This document shows, piece after piece, positions 19,068 through 29,800 of a DNA stretch of 64,000 bases. The translations under genes and the position numbers were made by a program. The notes under the pieces are model-generated. The model worked only from the letters and a program-made list of their open reading frames with translations. It was not told where the DNA came from and searched no databases. The DNA comes from Hyalangium gracile (lineage in GTDB: Bacteria > Myxococcota > Myxococcia > Myxococcales > Myxococcaceae). The stretch lies in the NCBI RefSeq assembly GCF_020103725.1, contig NZ_JAHXBG010000015.1, positions 1 through 64,000 of the forward strand. Reading direction: 5' to 3'. Numbering within the stretch: the stretch's first letter is position 1; the number at the start of each line of letters is the position of its first letter.

Positions 19068-21137
19068 ATGTCCGAAATCGCAGCAGCCGACACCAAGAAG
19101 GAAGCCGAGTTCCAGCCCTATATCTCCGCGGACCGGAGCGACGTCGCCGAGTTCACCCCGAAGGCCATCATCATCGGAGTGGTCTTCGGCATCATCTTCG
19201 GCGCGGCGACGGTGTACCTGGCTCTCAAGGCGGGCCTGACCGTCTCGGCCTCCATCCCCATCGCGGTTCTCGCCATCTCGGTGCTGAAGAAGCTGGGTGG
19301 CTCGACGATCCTCGAGAACAACGTGGTGCAGACCATCGGCTCGGCGGGCGAGTCCATCGCCTCCGGCGTGGTGTTCACCCTGCCCGGCTTCCTCTTCCTG
19401 AGCGCCCAGAGCGGGGGCACCACCTTCTTCAACTACTGGACCATCTTCACCCTGGCGCTGCTGGGCGGCGTGCTGGGCACGCTGATGATGATCCCGCTGC
19501 GGCGCTCGCTCATCGTCAAAGAGCACTACAACCTGCCCTACCCCGAGGGCACCGCCTGCGCCTCGGTGCTGATCGCCGGCGAGAAGGGCGGCAACCTGGC
19601 GAAGCTCGCCTTCCAGGGCGTGGGCTTCGCGTTCGTCTACGCGCTGCTCCAGAAGGTCATCAAGCTCATCGCGGAGACGCCCGCGCTGGTGTCGGCGCAG
19701 ACCAACAAGTACTTCCCGTCCGCCACGCTCAACGGCGACATCACCCCCGAGTACCTGGGCGTGGGCTACATCATCGGCCCGAGGATCGCGGGCGTGCTGG
19801 TGGCCGGTGGCGTGCTCGCGTGGCTGGGGCTCATCCCACTGCTGGCCTCGCTGGTCCCGCCGGACATCATCGCCACGCAGCTGGTGAAGCTGGGCTACAT
19901 GACGGACCTGGCGACGAGCACGGGCGGTCCGGTCCGGTGGGATCCGGCGACGCACACCTTCGGCAACATGCCCCTGGCCGTGTACCGGGCCTACGTGCGG
20001 CAGATCGGCGCGGGCGCGGTGGCGGCGGGCGGCTTCATCACGCTGCTCAAGACGCTGCCCACCATCGTCTCGGCCTTCAAGGAGAGCCTGGCCTCGCTGC
20101 GTGAGGGTCCGGGTACCGCCGCGCCCAAGCGCACCGAGCGGGATCTGCCGCTGACGGTGGTGCTCTTCGGCAGCGTGGGCCTCGTGCTGGTGATGGCCGC
20201 CCTGCCCTTCATCCCGGGCAGCCCGCTGGGCAAGCTGCTGCTCGGCGTCCTGATCGTGGTCTTCGGATTCTTCTTCGTCACGGTGGCCTCGCGCATCGTG
20301 GGCATCATCGGCTCCTCGTCCAGCCCCATCTCGGGCATGACGATCGCCACGCTGATGGCCACCTGCCTCATCTTCATCGGCATCGGCTGGACGGGGGACG
20401 TCTACCAGCCCATGGCCCTGTGCGTGGGCGGCATGGTCTGCATCGCGGCCGCCAACGCTGGCGCCACCTCGCAGGACCTCAAGACGGGCTACCTCGTGGG
20501 TGCCACCCCGCGGGCGCAGCAGATCGGCCTGATGATCGGCGCGGTGGCCGCGGCGGTGGTCATCGGCATCACCGTGCAGCTGCTGGACATGCCCCCCGCC
20601 GAGCTGCGGGCCACGGGTGTCGAGCACATGATCGGCTCGGACAAGTTCCCCGCGCCGCAGGGCACGCTGATGGCCACGCTCATCAAGGGCCTGCTCTCGT
20701 TCAACCTGGACTGGCAGTTCGTGCTGGTGGGCGTCTTCCTGTCCATCACCATGGAGCTGTGCGGCGTGAAGTCGCTGTCCTTCGCGGTGGGCGCGTACCT
20801 GCCGCTGTCCACCACCGCGCCCATCTTCGTGGGCGGCGCCGTCAAGGGCCTGGCCGACTACATGGCCAGGCGCAAGGGCGAGAAGGTGGAGGAGTCCGAG
20901 CTGGGGCCCGGCAACCTCTTCGCCACGGGCCTGGTGGCCGGCGGCGCGCTGGCGGGCGTGCTCGTCGCCATCCTCTCGGTGAACGACAACGTCAGCAAGG
21001 CCATGGGCAACATCTCCCTGGAGCATGCGCTGGCGGGCGCCCTGGGCGATGGCGGCTACCAGCTCTTCGGCCTCATCTGCTTCGCGGTGATGAGCTTCGT
21101 GCTGTACCGCATCTCGCGCCGGCCGTCGGAGGCGTAG
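19068..21137 (+). CDS. OPT-family oligopeptide transporter
   Basis: The product is 689 residues from ATG 19068, with about 15 hydrophobic helices through its length. Family signatures are visible: [20 protein letters not shown] near the N-terminus, [17 protein letters not shown], and repeated glycine-rich helix pairs. OPT carriers import oligopeptides or metal chelates using the proton gradient. The gene follows the defence operon by 64 bases but looks functionally unrelated. It converges with the hybrid kinase across 10 bases. Confidence 0.93.
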   Translation: MSEIAAADTKKEAEFQPYISADRSDVAEFTPKAIIIGVVFGIIFGAATVYLALKAGLTVSASIPIAVLAISVLKKLGGSTILENNVVQTIGSAGESIASGVVFTLPGFLFLSAQSGGTTFFNYWTIFTLALLGGVLGTLMMIPLRRSLIVKEHYNLPYPEGTACASVLIAGEKGGNLAKLAFQGVGFAFVYALLQKVIKLIAETPALVSAQTNKYFPSATLNGDITPEYLGVGYIIGPRIAGVLVAGGVLAWLGLIPLLASLVPPDIIATQLVKLGYMTDLATSTGGPVRWDPATHTFGNMPLAVYRAYVRQIGAGAVAAGGFITLLKTLPTIVSAFKESLASLREGPGTAAPKRTERDLPLTVVLFGSVGLVLVMAALPFIPGSPLGKLLLGVLIVVFGFFFVTVASRIVGIIGSSSSPISGMTIATLMATCLIFIGIGWTGDVYQPMALCVGGMVCIAAANAGATSQDLKTGYLVGATPRAQQIGLMIGAVAAAVVIGITVQLLDMPPAELRATGVEHMIGSDKFPAPQGTLMATLIKGLLSFNLDWQFVLVGVFLSITMELCGVKSLSFAVGAYLPLSTTAPIFVGGAVKGLADYMARRKGEKVEESELGPGNLFATGLVAGGALAGVLVAILSVNDNVSKAMGNISLEHALAGALGDGGYQLFGLICFAVMSFVLYRISRRPSEA

Positions 21138-21147
21138 CAGCGGCCGC

Positions 21148-24100
21148 TCAGGCCTCGGCCACCGTGGCCGCCATGGGCTGCTCGAACGGCAGCTCCAGCG
21201 TCGCGGTGGCCCCCTTGGACAGGCCCTCGCTCTCCAGCGTCAGCCGGGCGCCCAGCAGCCGGGCCGCCAGCGCGCTGGAGTGCAGGCCGATGCCGTGCCC
21301 CTGCTTGCGCGTGGTGAAGCCCTGGGTGAACAGCCGGGCTCGCGACTCCGGGGCGATGCCGGCTCCGTTGTCCACCACCTGGATGCGGGCCCACTCGCCC
21401 CGCGGCTCCAGCCGCACCACCAGCCGCCGGTCGTCCATGGGCACGTTCTCCATGGCGTGGCAGGCGTTGCTGATGAGGTTGAGCAGGATCTGCAGCACCT
21501 TGTACCGGTCGACCTTCACGCGCGGCAGCGGAGACACCTCGCGCGTCACCTGGACGCCCGCGTGGCGCATGACGCCCTGCTGGAGCCGGAGCGCATCCTC
21601 CAGCAGCTCGCCCAGCTCGCACTCCTCCGTGAGGAGCGTGGAGGTGGCGTACGTCTGCTGCATCTGGACGATGGCGCGCACCCGGTTGACGTTCTTGTTC
21701 AGGTCCTCGAGCGTGCGCAGCAGCGCCTCCTGCTCGTGAGACAGCTCCAGGGCCAGGCCCGAGAGGTAGTCCACCAGGTGGCTGCCGCGCGGATCCTTGG
21801 TGAGGAAGCCCACCAGGTTGTCGCGCTGCTCCTCCAGCAGGGCGGCCAGCTGCTTCATGCGGCCCAGCCGTGAGGAGGCCACCGTCTGGCGCATCAGCCC
21901 GGTGTCCACCACGATGCTGGTGAGCACGTTGCCCACGTCATGCAGCACGTTGGTGGCCACCTCCGCCATGCCCACCATGCGCGCGGTGTCCACCAGCTGC
22001 GCCTGGGCCTGCGTCAGCTCGCGCGTGCGCTCCTCCACCCGCTGCTCCAGCTCCTCGTTGGCCTGGCGCAGCGCGGCCTCGGCGCGCTGGACCTCCGTAT
22101 AGAGCCGCGCGTTCTCGATGGAGATGGCCGCCTGCGAGGCGATGTGGCCCAGCAGCGCCAGCCGCCCCGGGGTGAAGGCCTGCGTGGTGAGCGAGTTCTC
22201 CAGGTACAGCACCCCGTAGAACTCCTCCTTGCGGCGCAGGGGCAGGCAGAGCACGGAGCGGGCGTGGCTGCGCAGCAGCTCGCCGTCGCTCAGGTAGGCG
22301 TGGGGGCGGCTCGTGTCGTCGATGACGACGGGCTCCCCGGTGCGGCGCACATAGGACAGCAGCGTCCAGGGCAGGGCCTGGTTCCCCTCGCGAGGCTTGC
22401 TCCCGGTGGCATCCGAGAGGGCCACCACCTTCAGCAGATCGCCCTGCCGCAGCAGCAGCGCCCCGCGCTGGGCACCCGCGCTCTGCAGCGCGACGCTCAT
22501 GAGCGTGGCCACCAGCCGGTCCAGGACGATCTCCCGGGAGACGGCCTGCTGGGCCTTCACCACGCTGAGCGCGTCGAGCTGCGAGGCGCCGGTGGTGCCC
22601 TGGCTCCCCTCGCGGGAGATGGCCACGCGCGGCCACTGGACCTCGAGCAGGCGCGCCTTCCCCTCGGCGCCCCACTGCCGGTAGAAGTCCCAGGCCTCGC
22701 GAGCGTAGGAGTTCGAGGCCGTCACCCACCCCAGCTCCTGGGAGAAGCGGGCGGCCAGCTCCGCGGCCATGGCGGCATGGTGGACGAGCCCGTTCTCCCG
22801 GCCCGACTGCATGGCCTCCTCGTAGGCCCGCATGGCGTCCTCGGTCTTCCCGGTCATCCGGGCCAGCTCGCCGGCCACCATGCGCTCCGCCGCGCGGAAG
22901 TTCTCCGGGCACAGGCCGGCCCACACCACGAGCTGCTGGTGGTGCTGCCGGGCGGCGGACAGGGACGCCTGCCGCTGCTCCGGAGAAGCCTCGCGGTAGC
23001 AGGCCGCCAGGGTCAGCGCGCGGAACAGGTGGAAGTCGAAGCGGATGATGAGGCCGGAGATCGTCCCCAGCAGCTTGTCCGCGGCGTCGGCGGCCTGACG
23101 CGCCTCCTCGAACTGGCCCCCGAAGTAGCGCGCCTTCATCTTGGTGATGAAGTAGATGCAGGCCATGAAGTGCAGGCCGCGGCTGGCCACGCGAGCCTCG
23201 AACTCCTGCTCGTTGAAGCCGTCGCCGTCCAGCGAGCCCGGCGCCGCCGAGTGCCCGCGCAGCTGCTGCACGTGGCGCTGGAAGATGGTGAGGAAGGTGC
23301 CGACGTCCTCGTAGTTCGCCTTGCGCACGAACTCGAGCCGCGCCACGGACTCCTGGTACACGTCCGACAGCTCGTGCCCCATGAGCAGGCGGTTGATGAT
23401 GATGTTGTCGCAGCAGTAGCAGGCGTTGCGGAAGTCGCCGCGGGGCAGCGCGTGCCGGAACGTCTCGTGGAACAGGCCCAGGGACACCGAGAAGGACCGG
23501 ACCCAGCGGCTGAGGTGCGCCAGGATGAACAGCGTCCCGCTGCGGTGGGCGGCGAACTCGGGCCTGTCCACCAGCCGCTGCGCCACCCGGCCGAACGCGT
23601 ACCCCTCCTGGTATTTCTCCGCCGAGGCCACGCAGCCCACGAGGCCGAACCAGGCGTAGCCGTGCGCGGCGACCTCCGCGTTGCCGTGGCGGATGGACAG
23701 CGCCACCATGCGGCAGAGGTGGAACGGCAGCAGGCTGCTGCCCGAGTAGAGCGCCGGCACGGTCAGGTCGGCCATGATGCTCAGGGCCGCCTTCATGTCG
23801 GGATCCACCATGGGAGGCAGCTCCGCGAGGCTCTCGATGGGCCTGTCGCCCAGCAGCGCCCACACCTCCGCGTCCACGGCCCTGATCTCCTCGGGCGTGG
23901 GGCTGTGCGGCATGGGCATGCCGAACCGCTCCAGGCACTCGAGCAGGCAGACCACCGCGGCTTCGATCTCGCCGGCGGCCAGGTGCAGGGTGCTCTTGAG
24001 GCGATAGGCCTCGGCCAGCTCCGGACGCCCGTTGGCCCGAGGCAGCAGCTCGTCCACGAGCTGGCGCGCCGCGGCGGGGTGGCCCGCCATGAGCTCGCAG

Positions 24101-26445
24101 CTGGCCTGATCCAGCCGCAGCTTGAAGGCGAGCGCGTGCTCCGTCTTCCAAGGATCGCCGGGCAGCAGGGGGAAGACGGCGTTGAAGTAGCCCACGGCCG
24201 AGCGCCACGCCGCGGAGGCCTTCGCGCGCCAGCCGGCCTCGGCGTTCAGCCGCGCGAGGCGCAAGCGCTCGTCGGCATCCCCCATCAGCTCGGCGCCGGC
24301 GTTCAGCTGGCCCACCACGTCGAAGAGCCGCTCGCGCAGCTGCTCCTGTGAGAGGCTCGCCAGGAGCATGCGGCCGATGCGCAGGTGCACGGCCTTGCGC
24401 TCCACCTCGGGGATGAGCGCGTAGGCCGCCTGCTGGATGCGGTCGTGCAGGAAGCGGTACTGGTCGCCGCCGGTCTGCACCACCATCTCTTCATGGAGGG
24501 CGGGCTCCAGCCGCCGCTCCAGCTCCAGGGACTCGAGGCTGCCCAGGAGGGCCAGGGTCGGCGCGGAGAAGGCGTTGCCCACGCACGCGGCCAGGCGCAG
24601 CAGCTGCTGGGTGGGCTCGGGCAGCTGCCGCAGGCGGCCCGCCATGAACTCCACCACGTTGTCCGAGTACCCCTTGGCCTTGACGCCGGCCTCGTCCCAG
24701 CGCCAGCCGCCGCCGGGGGCGCGCACCAGCAGCCCGTCCTGGTAGAGCGTCTGCAAGAGCTGCAGCAGGAAGAAGGGGTTGCCGCCCGTCTTCGCCTGCA
24801 GCACGGCGGTGAGGGCCTGCACCACCTCCGAGCGCGTGCCCGGCAGCGCATCGCCCACCAGCTGCCGGGTCTGCTCCAGCAACAGGGGCCCCAGGGAGAT
24901 GTCCCCCAGGCGGGTGCCGGCCTTGCGCACCTCATCCACCGTCAGCATGAGCGGATGGGAGGAGCTCACCTCGTTGTCGCGGTAGGCGCCCACCCAGAGC
25001 AAGGGGGGCGTGTCGGGGTGCGTGGCGAGGAACTTCAGCAGCTCGAGGCTGGCGAAGTCCGCCCACTGCAGATCATCGAGGAACAGCACCAGCGGGCGCT
25101 CGGGCGTGGCGAAGACGCTGAGGAAGCGCTGGAAGACGCGGTGGAAGCGGTTCTGCGCCTCCTGGGGAGGCATCTCGGAGAGCGGGGGCTGCCTGCCCAC
25201 CACCCACTCCAGCTGGGGCACCAGGTCCACCAGCACCTGCCCGAAGCCCTCGAAGGCCTCCAGCAGCCGCTGGCGCCAGGACTCGATCTCGGTGTCGCTG
25301 CTGGCCAGCAGCTGCTGCACCAGGCCCTTGAAGGCCTGCGCCAGCGTGGCGTACGGCACGTCGCGCTGGAGCTGATCGAACTTGCCGCTGAGGAAGAAGC
25401 CGCGGCGCTGCAGCACCGGCTGGTGCAGCGCGTGCACCACGGACGACTTGCCGATGCCCGAGTAGCCGCGGACGAGGATCCACTCGGAGCGGCCCTGGCG
25501 CGTCACCCGCTCGAAGGCGTTGAGCAGGGCCTCCACCTCGTTGTCGCGGCCATACAGCCGCTGGGGCAGCTGGAAGCGGGCGGGGAAGTCCTGGCTGCCC
25601 AGGGAGAACTCCTCCACGTCCGCGCGCGAGAGCCGCTCGCGGCACGCCTCCAGGTCCGCCTTGAGCCCCTCGAAGCTCTGGTAGCGCTCCTCGGGCATCT
25701 TGGCGATGAGCTTGAGGACCACGGCCGACAGCATGGGCGGGATGGAGGCCACGCGCTGGTGTGGCGGCACGGGCGCCTGGGCCAGGTGGGCGTGGATCCA
25801 CTCCAGCGCGTCCTTGCCCTCGAACGGGAGGCTGCCCGTCAGCAGCTGATAGAAGGTGATGCCCAGCGAGTACAGGTCCGTGCGGTAGTCGAGCGTGCGG
25901 TTCATCCGCCCCGACTGCTCCGGAGACATATAGGCCGGCGTGCCCTCCATGAGCTGAGGGGGCGCGGCCTGGACGTGCTGGACCTGCTGGAGGGTGGCGC
26001 TACCGAAGTCGATGATCCAGGGCTGTCCGGTGGGTGCCAGGAGGATGTGAGCGGGCTGGAGATCCTTGTGGATGACGCCGCGCCGGTGGACCTCGGCCAG
26101 GGTGGCGGCCAGGGCGCTGGCGATGGGAAGGAAGCGGCCGGGCTCGAGGGGCTCCTGCTTCTGCTCCGAGAGGGGGGTGCCTTCCACCCGCTCCAGCACG
26201 AGCACGGGCCGGTTCTGGTGGACCTCGAAGGCCAGGGCGGTGAGCACGCCCGGGGTGCCTTCCAGGCGGCGCAGCAGGGTGTACTCGTGCTCGAACCGGG
26301 CGCGCTCGCGAGCGCTCAGGTGCTCCGAGCGCGGCATCTTCAGGATCACGGGTCGGCGGTCATCTCCGCGGAGGGCGCGATACAGGAGGGTGGTGCCTCT
26401 CACGGGGAGAGGCTCGAGCTGTGTGTATCCTGGAAGTTCGAGCAT
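21148..26445 (-). CDS. Hybrid Ser/Thr kinase, AAA-type ATPase, GAF and sensor histidine kinase
   Basis: The product is 1765 residues from ATG 26445, behind AGGGGGA. It begins with a Hanks kinase: VILKMP lysine, HKDLQPAHILL, DFGSATL and GTPAYMSPEQS. A P-loop ATPase module follows with Walker A RGYSGIGKSS (about residue 327) and LVLFLDDLQWADF as Walker B. Next are a long helical TPR-like region (about 750-1250) and a GAF domain (about 1295-1455). The histidine kinase end has H-box VLHDVGNVLTSI (about 1503), N-box NLISNACHAM, DNGAGIAP and GHGIGLHSSALAA. This architecture is well known in myxobacteria and cyanobacteria. The missing Gly in the usual HRDLKPxN loop context (HKDLQPAH) could reduce kinase activity. 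No response regulator lies nearby. Confidence 0.93.
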   Translation of the reverse strand: MLELPGYTQLEPLPVRGTTLLYRALRGDDRRPVILKMPRSEHLSARERARFEHEYTLLRRLEGTPGVLTALAFEVHQNRPVLVLERVEGTPLSEQKQEPLEPGRFLPIASALAATLAEVHRRGVIHKDLQPAHILLAPTGQPWIIDFGSATLQQVQHVQAAPPQLMEGTPAYMSPEQSGRMNRTLDYRTDLYSLGITFYQLLTGSLPFEGKDALEWIHAHLAQAPVPPHQRVASIPPMLSAVVLKLIAKMPEERYQSFEGLKADLEACRERLSRADVEEFSLGSQDFPARFQLPQRLYGRDNEVEALLNAFERVTRQGRSEWILVRGYSGIGKSSVVHALHQPVLQRRGFFLSGKFDQLQRDVPYATLAQAFKGLVQQLLASSDTEIESWRQRLLEAFEGFGQVLVDLVPQLEWVVGRQPPLSEMPPQEAQNRFHRVFQRFLSVFATPERPLVLFLDDLQWADFASLELLKFLATHPDTPPLLWVGAYRDNEVSSSHPLMLTVDEVRKAGTRLGDISLGPLLLEQTRQLVGDALPGTRSEVVQALTAVLQAKTGGNPFFLLQLLQTLYQDGLLVRAPGGGWRWDEAGVKAKGYSDNVVEFMAGRLRQLPEPTQQLLRLAACVGNAFSAPTLALLGSLESLELERRLEPALHEEMVVQTGGDQYRFLHDRIQQAAYALIPEVERKAVHLRIGRMLLASLSQEQLRERLFDVVGQLNAGAELMGDADERLRLARLNAEAGWRAKASAAWRSAVGYFNAVFPLLPGDPWKTEHALAFKLRLDQASCELMAGHPAAARQLVDELLPRANGRPELAEAYRLKSTLHLAAGEIEAAVVCLLECLERFGMPMPHSPTPEEIRAVDAEVWALLGDRPIESLAELPPMVDPDMKAALSIMADLTVPALYSGSSLLPFHLCRMVALSIRHGNAEVAAHGYAWFGLVGCVASAEKYQEGYAFGRVAQRLVDRPEFAAHRSGTLFILAHLSRWVRSFSVSLGLFHETFRHALPRGDFRNACYCCDNIIINRLLMGHELSDVYQESVARLEFVRKANYEDVGTFLTIFQRHVQQLRGHSAAPGSLDGDGFNEQEFEARVASRGLHFMACIYFITKMKARYFGGQFEEARQAADAADKLLGTISGLIIRFDFHLFRALTLAACYREASPEQRQASLSAARQHHQQLVVWAGLCPENFRAAERMVAGELARMTGKTEDAMRAYEEAMQSGRENGLVHHAAMAAELAARFSQELGWVTASNSYAREAWDFYRQWGAEGKARLLEVQWPRVAISREGSQGTTGASQLDALSVVKAQQAVSREIVLDRLVATLMSVALQSAGAQRGALLLRQGDLLKVVALSDATGSKPREGNQALPWTLLSYVRRTGEPVVIDDTSRPHAYLSDGELLRSHARSVLCLPLRRKEEFYGVLYLENSLTTQAFTPGRLALLGHIASQAAISIENARLYTEVQRAEAALRQANEELEQRVEERTRELTQAQAQLVDTARMVGMAEVATNVLHDVGNVLTSIVVDTGLMRQTVASSRLGRMKQLAALLEEQRDNLVGFLTKDPRGSHLVDYLSGLALELSHEQEALLRTLEDLNKNVNRVRAIVQMQQTYATSTLLTEECELGELLEDALRLQQGVMRHAGVQVTREVSPLPRVKVDRYKVLQILLNLISNACHAMENVPMDDRRLVVRLEPRGEWARIQVVDNGAGIAPESRARLFTQGFTTRKQGHGIGLHSSALAARLLGARLTLESEGLSKGATATLELPFEQPMAATVAEA

Positions 26446-26845
26446 CCATTCCCCCTGACGCAGGCCCCAGACCGAAACCTGCGCGGGTTTTTGAGTCAGG
26501 ACCCGGGCCGCGACCTGACAGGGCCTATCATCGCCGATCCCCGAGGGGCTTGCTGCGGGGTGAAGGCGGGAAACAGGGAGGAAAATCCGGAAGTCTCCGC
26601 TGCTGTACACAAGCCTCGACAATCACTCGGATTTTCCACGGCTGGCGGGGTTCTGGCGTCACTGCCTAGCCACAGGGGGGACCGGGGTGTTGCCGACCCC
26701 CTCCCAGGCGATCCTGCGAGAGCATGCGGTGCGCCGCCCCTGTGGCCCCAGAGCTCCGAGCCCGTTTCCACCCAGGCACCGAGCCTTCTTGCTGCATCAT
26801 GTACGGACCCTCGCTCACCATTCATCCCCACGACGGCCTGCCCTC
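26446..26845. other. 400-base divergent intergenic region
   Basis: This gap separates the divergent starts of the hybrid kinase and the giant protein and should hold both promoters. I see no convincing gene, only short open frames that continue from the neighbours. GC-rich inverted segments occur near 26540-26565. A GG-N10-GC spacing near 26642-26655 could be a sigma-54-like element, but the match is too weak to call. Confidence 0.5.
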
Positions 26846-29800
26846 ATGCCCATCACTCAGCGTCTCAAGATCATCGACCGCAACCTGCTCAAGGTCCGCT
26901 ATGACGATCTCGCGGTCCACGCGACGTCCGGCTGGCAGACACAGCCCGTTCCAGTGCAGGCCCTGGAGAAGGTGGAGATTGCCCTGGCCGGACGAATCGT
27001 CTGGTACCACCGGACCTGGAAGACCTCGGGGCGCTGCGGCAGAACAGAGCGCCATGTCGATCACCGCGAGGCCTCTCCCCACGAGGAGAACGGTCGCTGC
27101 GGGGCGGCCCTGGTGGCTGCGGACTCCGGGCAGGTGGTGTTTGCCTTCCCAGGCAACCTTGGCGCGAACTCGCCCAGGCCCGAGGCGATGCTGGGCATCC
27201 CGGAGGAGCTGGCGGGGTACGCGAACCTCCGGCTCGCCTGCGCGACCGTGGATGCCCTCCGCGGAGGAGGCGGTGACAACGCAGGCTCCTTCAGCCTGCG
27301 GGTGACCGTGGATTGGCTCGAGCGCCACAAGCGTTTCCTTGCCACCGTCGACAGGTGCATCGCCCAGGCACGGCAGACGAACTGGGAGGATGCCAACGCC
27401 GCCGCCACCGCCGATAGCATGGCCGCCAGCCTCGTCCAGTGGTTCGCGCCGCGCGCGGTGCTCAGCGCCTCCGCGCAGGAGGCATTCCTCCAGAAGCTGA
27501 ACGCCCTCGGCACGCTCCTCGTCGGGGTGAAAGGGGTCACCGCCGTCCAGTTCGCGGACTGGCTCGGCGAGTGGATGGTGACGGAGAACGCCGGAGGCCG
27601 CCTCAGCTTCGCGCCCGGCTGGCTCCTCCGCGGCAGGGCCGCCGCCCTCCAGGGCCAGTTCACCCTCGCCGACAGCATGTTCAAGTCGGCGCTCGTGTAC
27701 GCGGAGAACAAGGCCTCGGTCCTATACGAGCAGGCAAAAATCCGCGACATGCGGGGGCAGCTCTTCTCGCCCACCGGAAAGGAAGTGACCAGCATTGCCC
27801 AGGCCGTGGCGCGGCTGACCACGAAGGATGCGGCAACGGTGGTGGGGGCGTACGATTTGTACAAGCTCAGCCTGGCCGAGGGCACCGGCACCCTGGACGC
27901 AAATGGCGCCGCGAAGATGGAGCAGGCGAAGGCGAGCGACATCCTGAAGGCCTATGACCGCCACTACGCGGTCGCCCGCCTGGCCTATCTGCGGCACACG
28001 ACGGCCTCGCTCCAGGAATCCGCGGCGCACTTCAAGATGTGCCGCCGCCTCGCGCGCTTCCGGCACTTCACCCACCGATCCCGATTCCCGGGCTACACGC
28101 TGGACATGCTGTTCGACGACGTCCAACGGTCGCAGCCCAACCCCTTCCATACCGGCGGGCGCGTGGGCGCGCAGGATGTCCCTGTCGGCCTCCGCAGGCT
28201 TCCGATCACGCTCCGGGCCACGCTGCAGCACATTCGTCCGGAGGGGCCTGGGAGCTCCCCGATCCTGGGGGACCAGCCAGAGGCCGTGCTCAGCGTGGTG
28301 GACTGGCTCACCATCAACGGTCCGGCCTGCAGTGGGGACGTGCTGCTCTCCGACGGGCGCCTGCAGGCGCTGGTGGCCGACCCCGCGGGCAGTGCCCAGC
28401 CCGTGGTGTCTGCTCTGTGGCAGCGCCTGTCGGGCAACGTCCGCACGCTCCTGTTCCCCTCGGCCGAGTCGCTCCGGGACCAGCCCGTGGGCCTGGTGTC
28501 GGCCCTCGCCAGCATGGGGAGCCCCTCGAGCGCGCTGGCCGAGGAAGCCCTCTGCGCGACGGACTGGCTGCAGAACCCCTTCTACTGGGTCTCCTTCCTG
28601 CTCCAGGAGGCGACACGACCGGCCGGCAGGATTCCTCCCCCACGGGCGGACCTCGATTGGAGCGCCTATCGGCTGGATGCCGTGGCGGATCAGGAGCTCA
28701 AGCCCGGCGAGCCTCCGCGACTCACGCTCACCCTGCTCAGCCCCGAAGCGGCAGCCGCTGTCGCGGACTGCACGCTCCTCGGGGACCGGCTGCGGCTCGA
28801 CTCGCTCGTGCTGCGCAACCAGGGCCTCACGGTCCTCCGGATGGATCTGATCTACCCCGGCACCACGGCCTCGCCCGCGGCGCCGCCGGATCGCCTGCAG
28901 GAGATCGTCATCCGGATGCCCAAGCTGGCCTCGGCGCCGGTTCTTGGCCGGGAACGAGACCTCACCGCCGGGGCCCAGCCCGACCTCAAGCTCGAGCTCA
29001 CCTACGATGGCCGAGACTGCGTCCGCCAGGTCACCCTGAACGACTACCGGGCCGCGCGCGCGGCCGAGGCGCTGGACGCGGCGATGGCCGCCCTGGGCAT
29101 CGTATGGACGTACGAGCTGAAGCTTCCCAAGGACGGCCAGGGACTGCTGGTGGGGCACCCCAGCCTGGCGAGCGCGTACACGCCCTTCCACCGCAACCTC
29201 AACCCCGAGTCGTACCGCTCCGTGTCCTGCCAGGACGCACGCTGGGCGCTCGCACAGCGCGGCCTGGGTGTGGAGGTCGCGCAGTGCCTGGTGGAGGATC
29301 TGGGCCGGCGCGTCGCGGAGGTCGCCGCGGAGGAGGACGCCACGCTCACCCAGGAGCGCAACGAGGCGCGCCTCGTCCTGTTCGACCTGCTGACCGGGTT
29401 CTTCGACAGGGCCTCCGACCAGCGGAGCGGGACCGACCGGCTGAAGGCCTGCGCCGCGTCCGCCCTGCTCGCGGAGTCGCCTCCCGCGCTCGATCCGGAG
29501 CGTGTCCTCTCCTCCAAGCGTCTGGCACGTGACGTAGCGCTCCGGCTGCTCGCCAGCCTGAGCGGCTCCGGCGAGGAGCAGGAACTGGCCGTGGCTCACG
29601 GGCTGGCGCGCTTCCCTGTCCCGCTCGTGCCGCTCCAGTTCCCGCCCGTCCTGGAGACCGGCAAGGAGCCCGTGGAGACCACCGAGCCCGATCCCGAGCG
29701 CCGCGCCGCGGCCCGGCTCACCGTCGCCTGGCTGGACGCGCTGGTCCGCTGCGCGTCCGCGCCGGAGACGGCGTACAAGCTCGCCCGAGTGGCCGTCTCC

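Noticed and set aside
19011-21026. Long open frame on the minus strand opposite the OPT transporter
   Set aside because: It is a His/Arg/Gly-rich mirror of a high-GC coding region with no family motif; the plus-strand gene is clear.
26687-26845. Earlier start for the giant protein
   Set aside because: The extra 53 residues are Pro/Arg/His-rich and lie in the shared promoter region; MPITQRLKIID at 26846 is a more natural N-terminus.
21940-26904. Two long plus-strand open frames (about 800 residues each) opposite the hybrid kinase
   Set aside because: Composition is low complexity and the minus strand encodes well-defined kinase, ATPase, GAF and histidine kinase motifs throughout.
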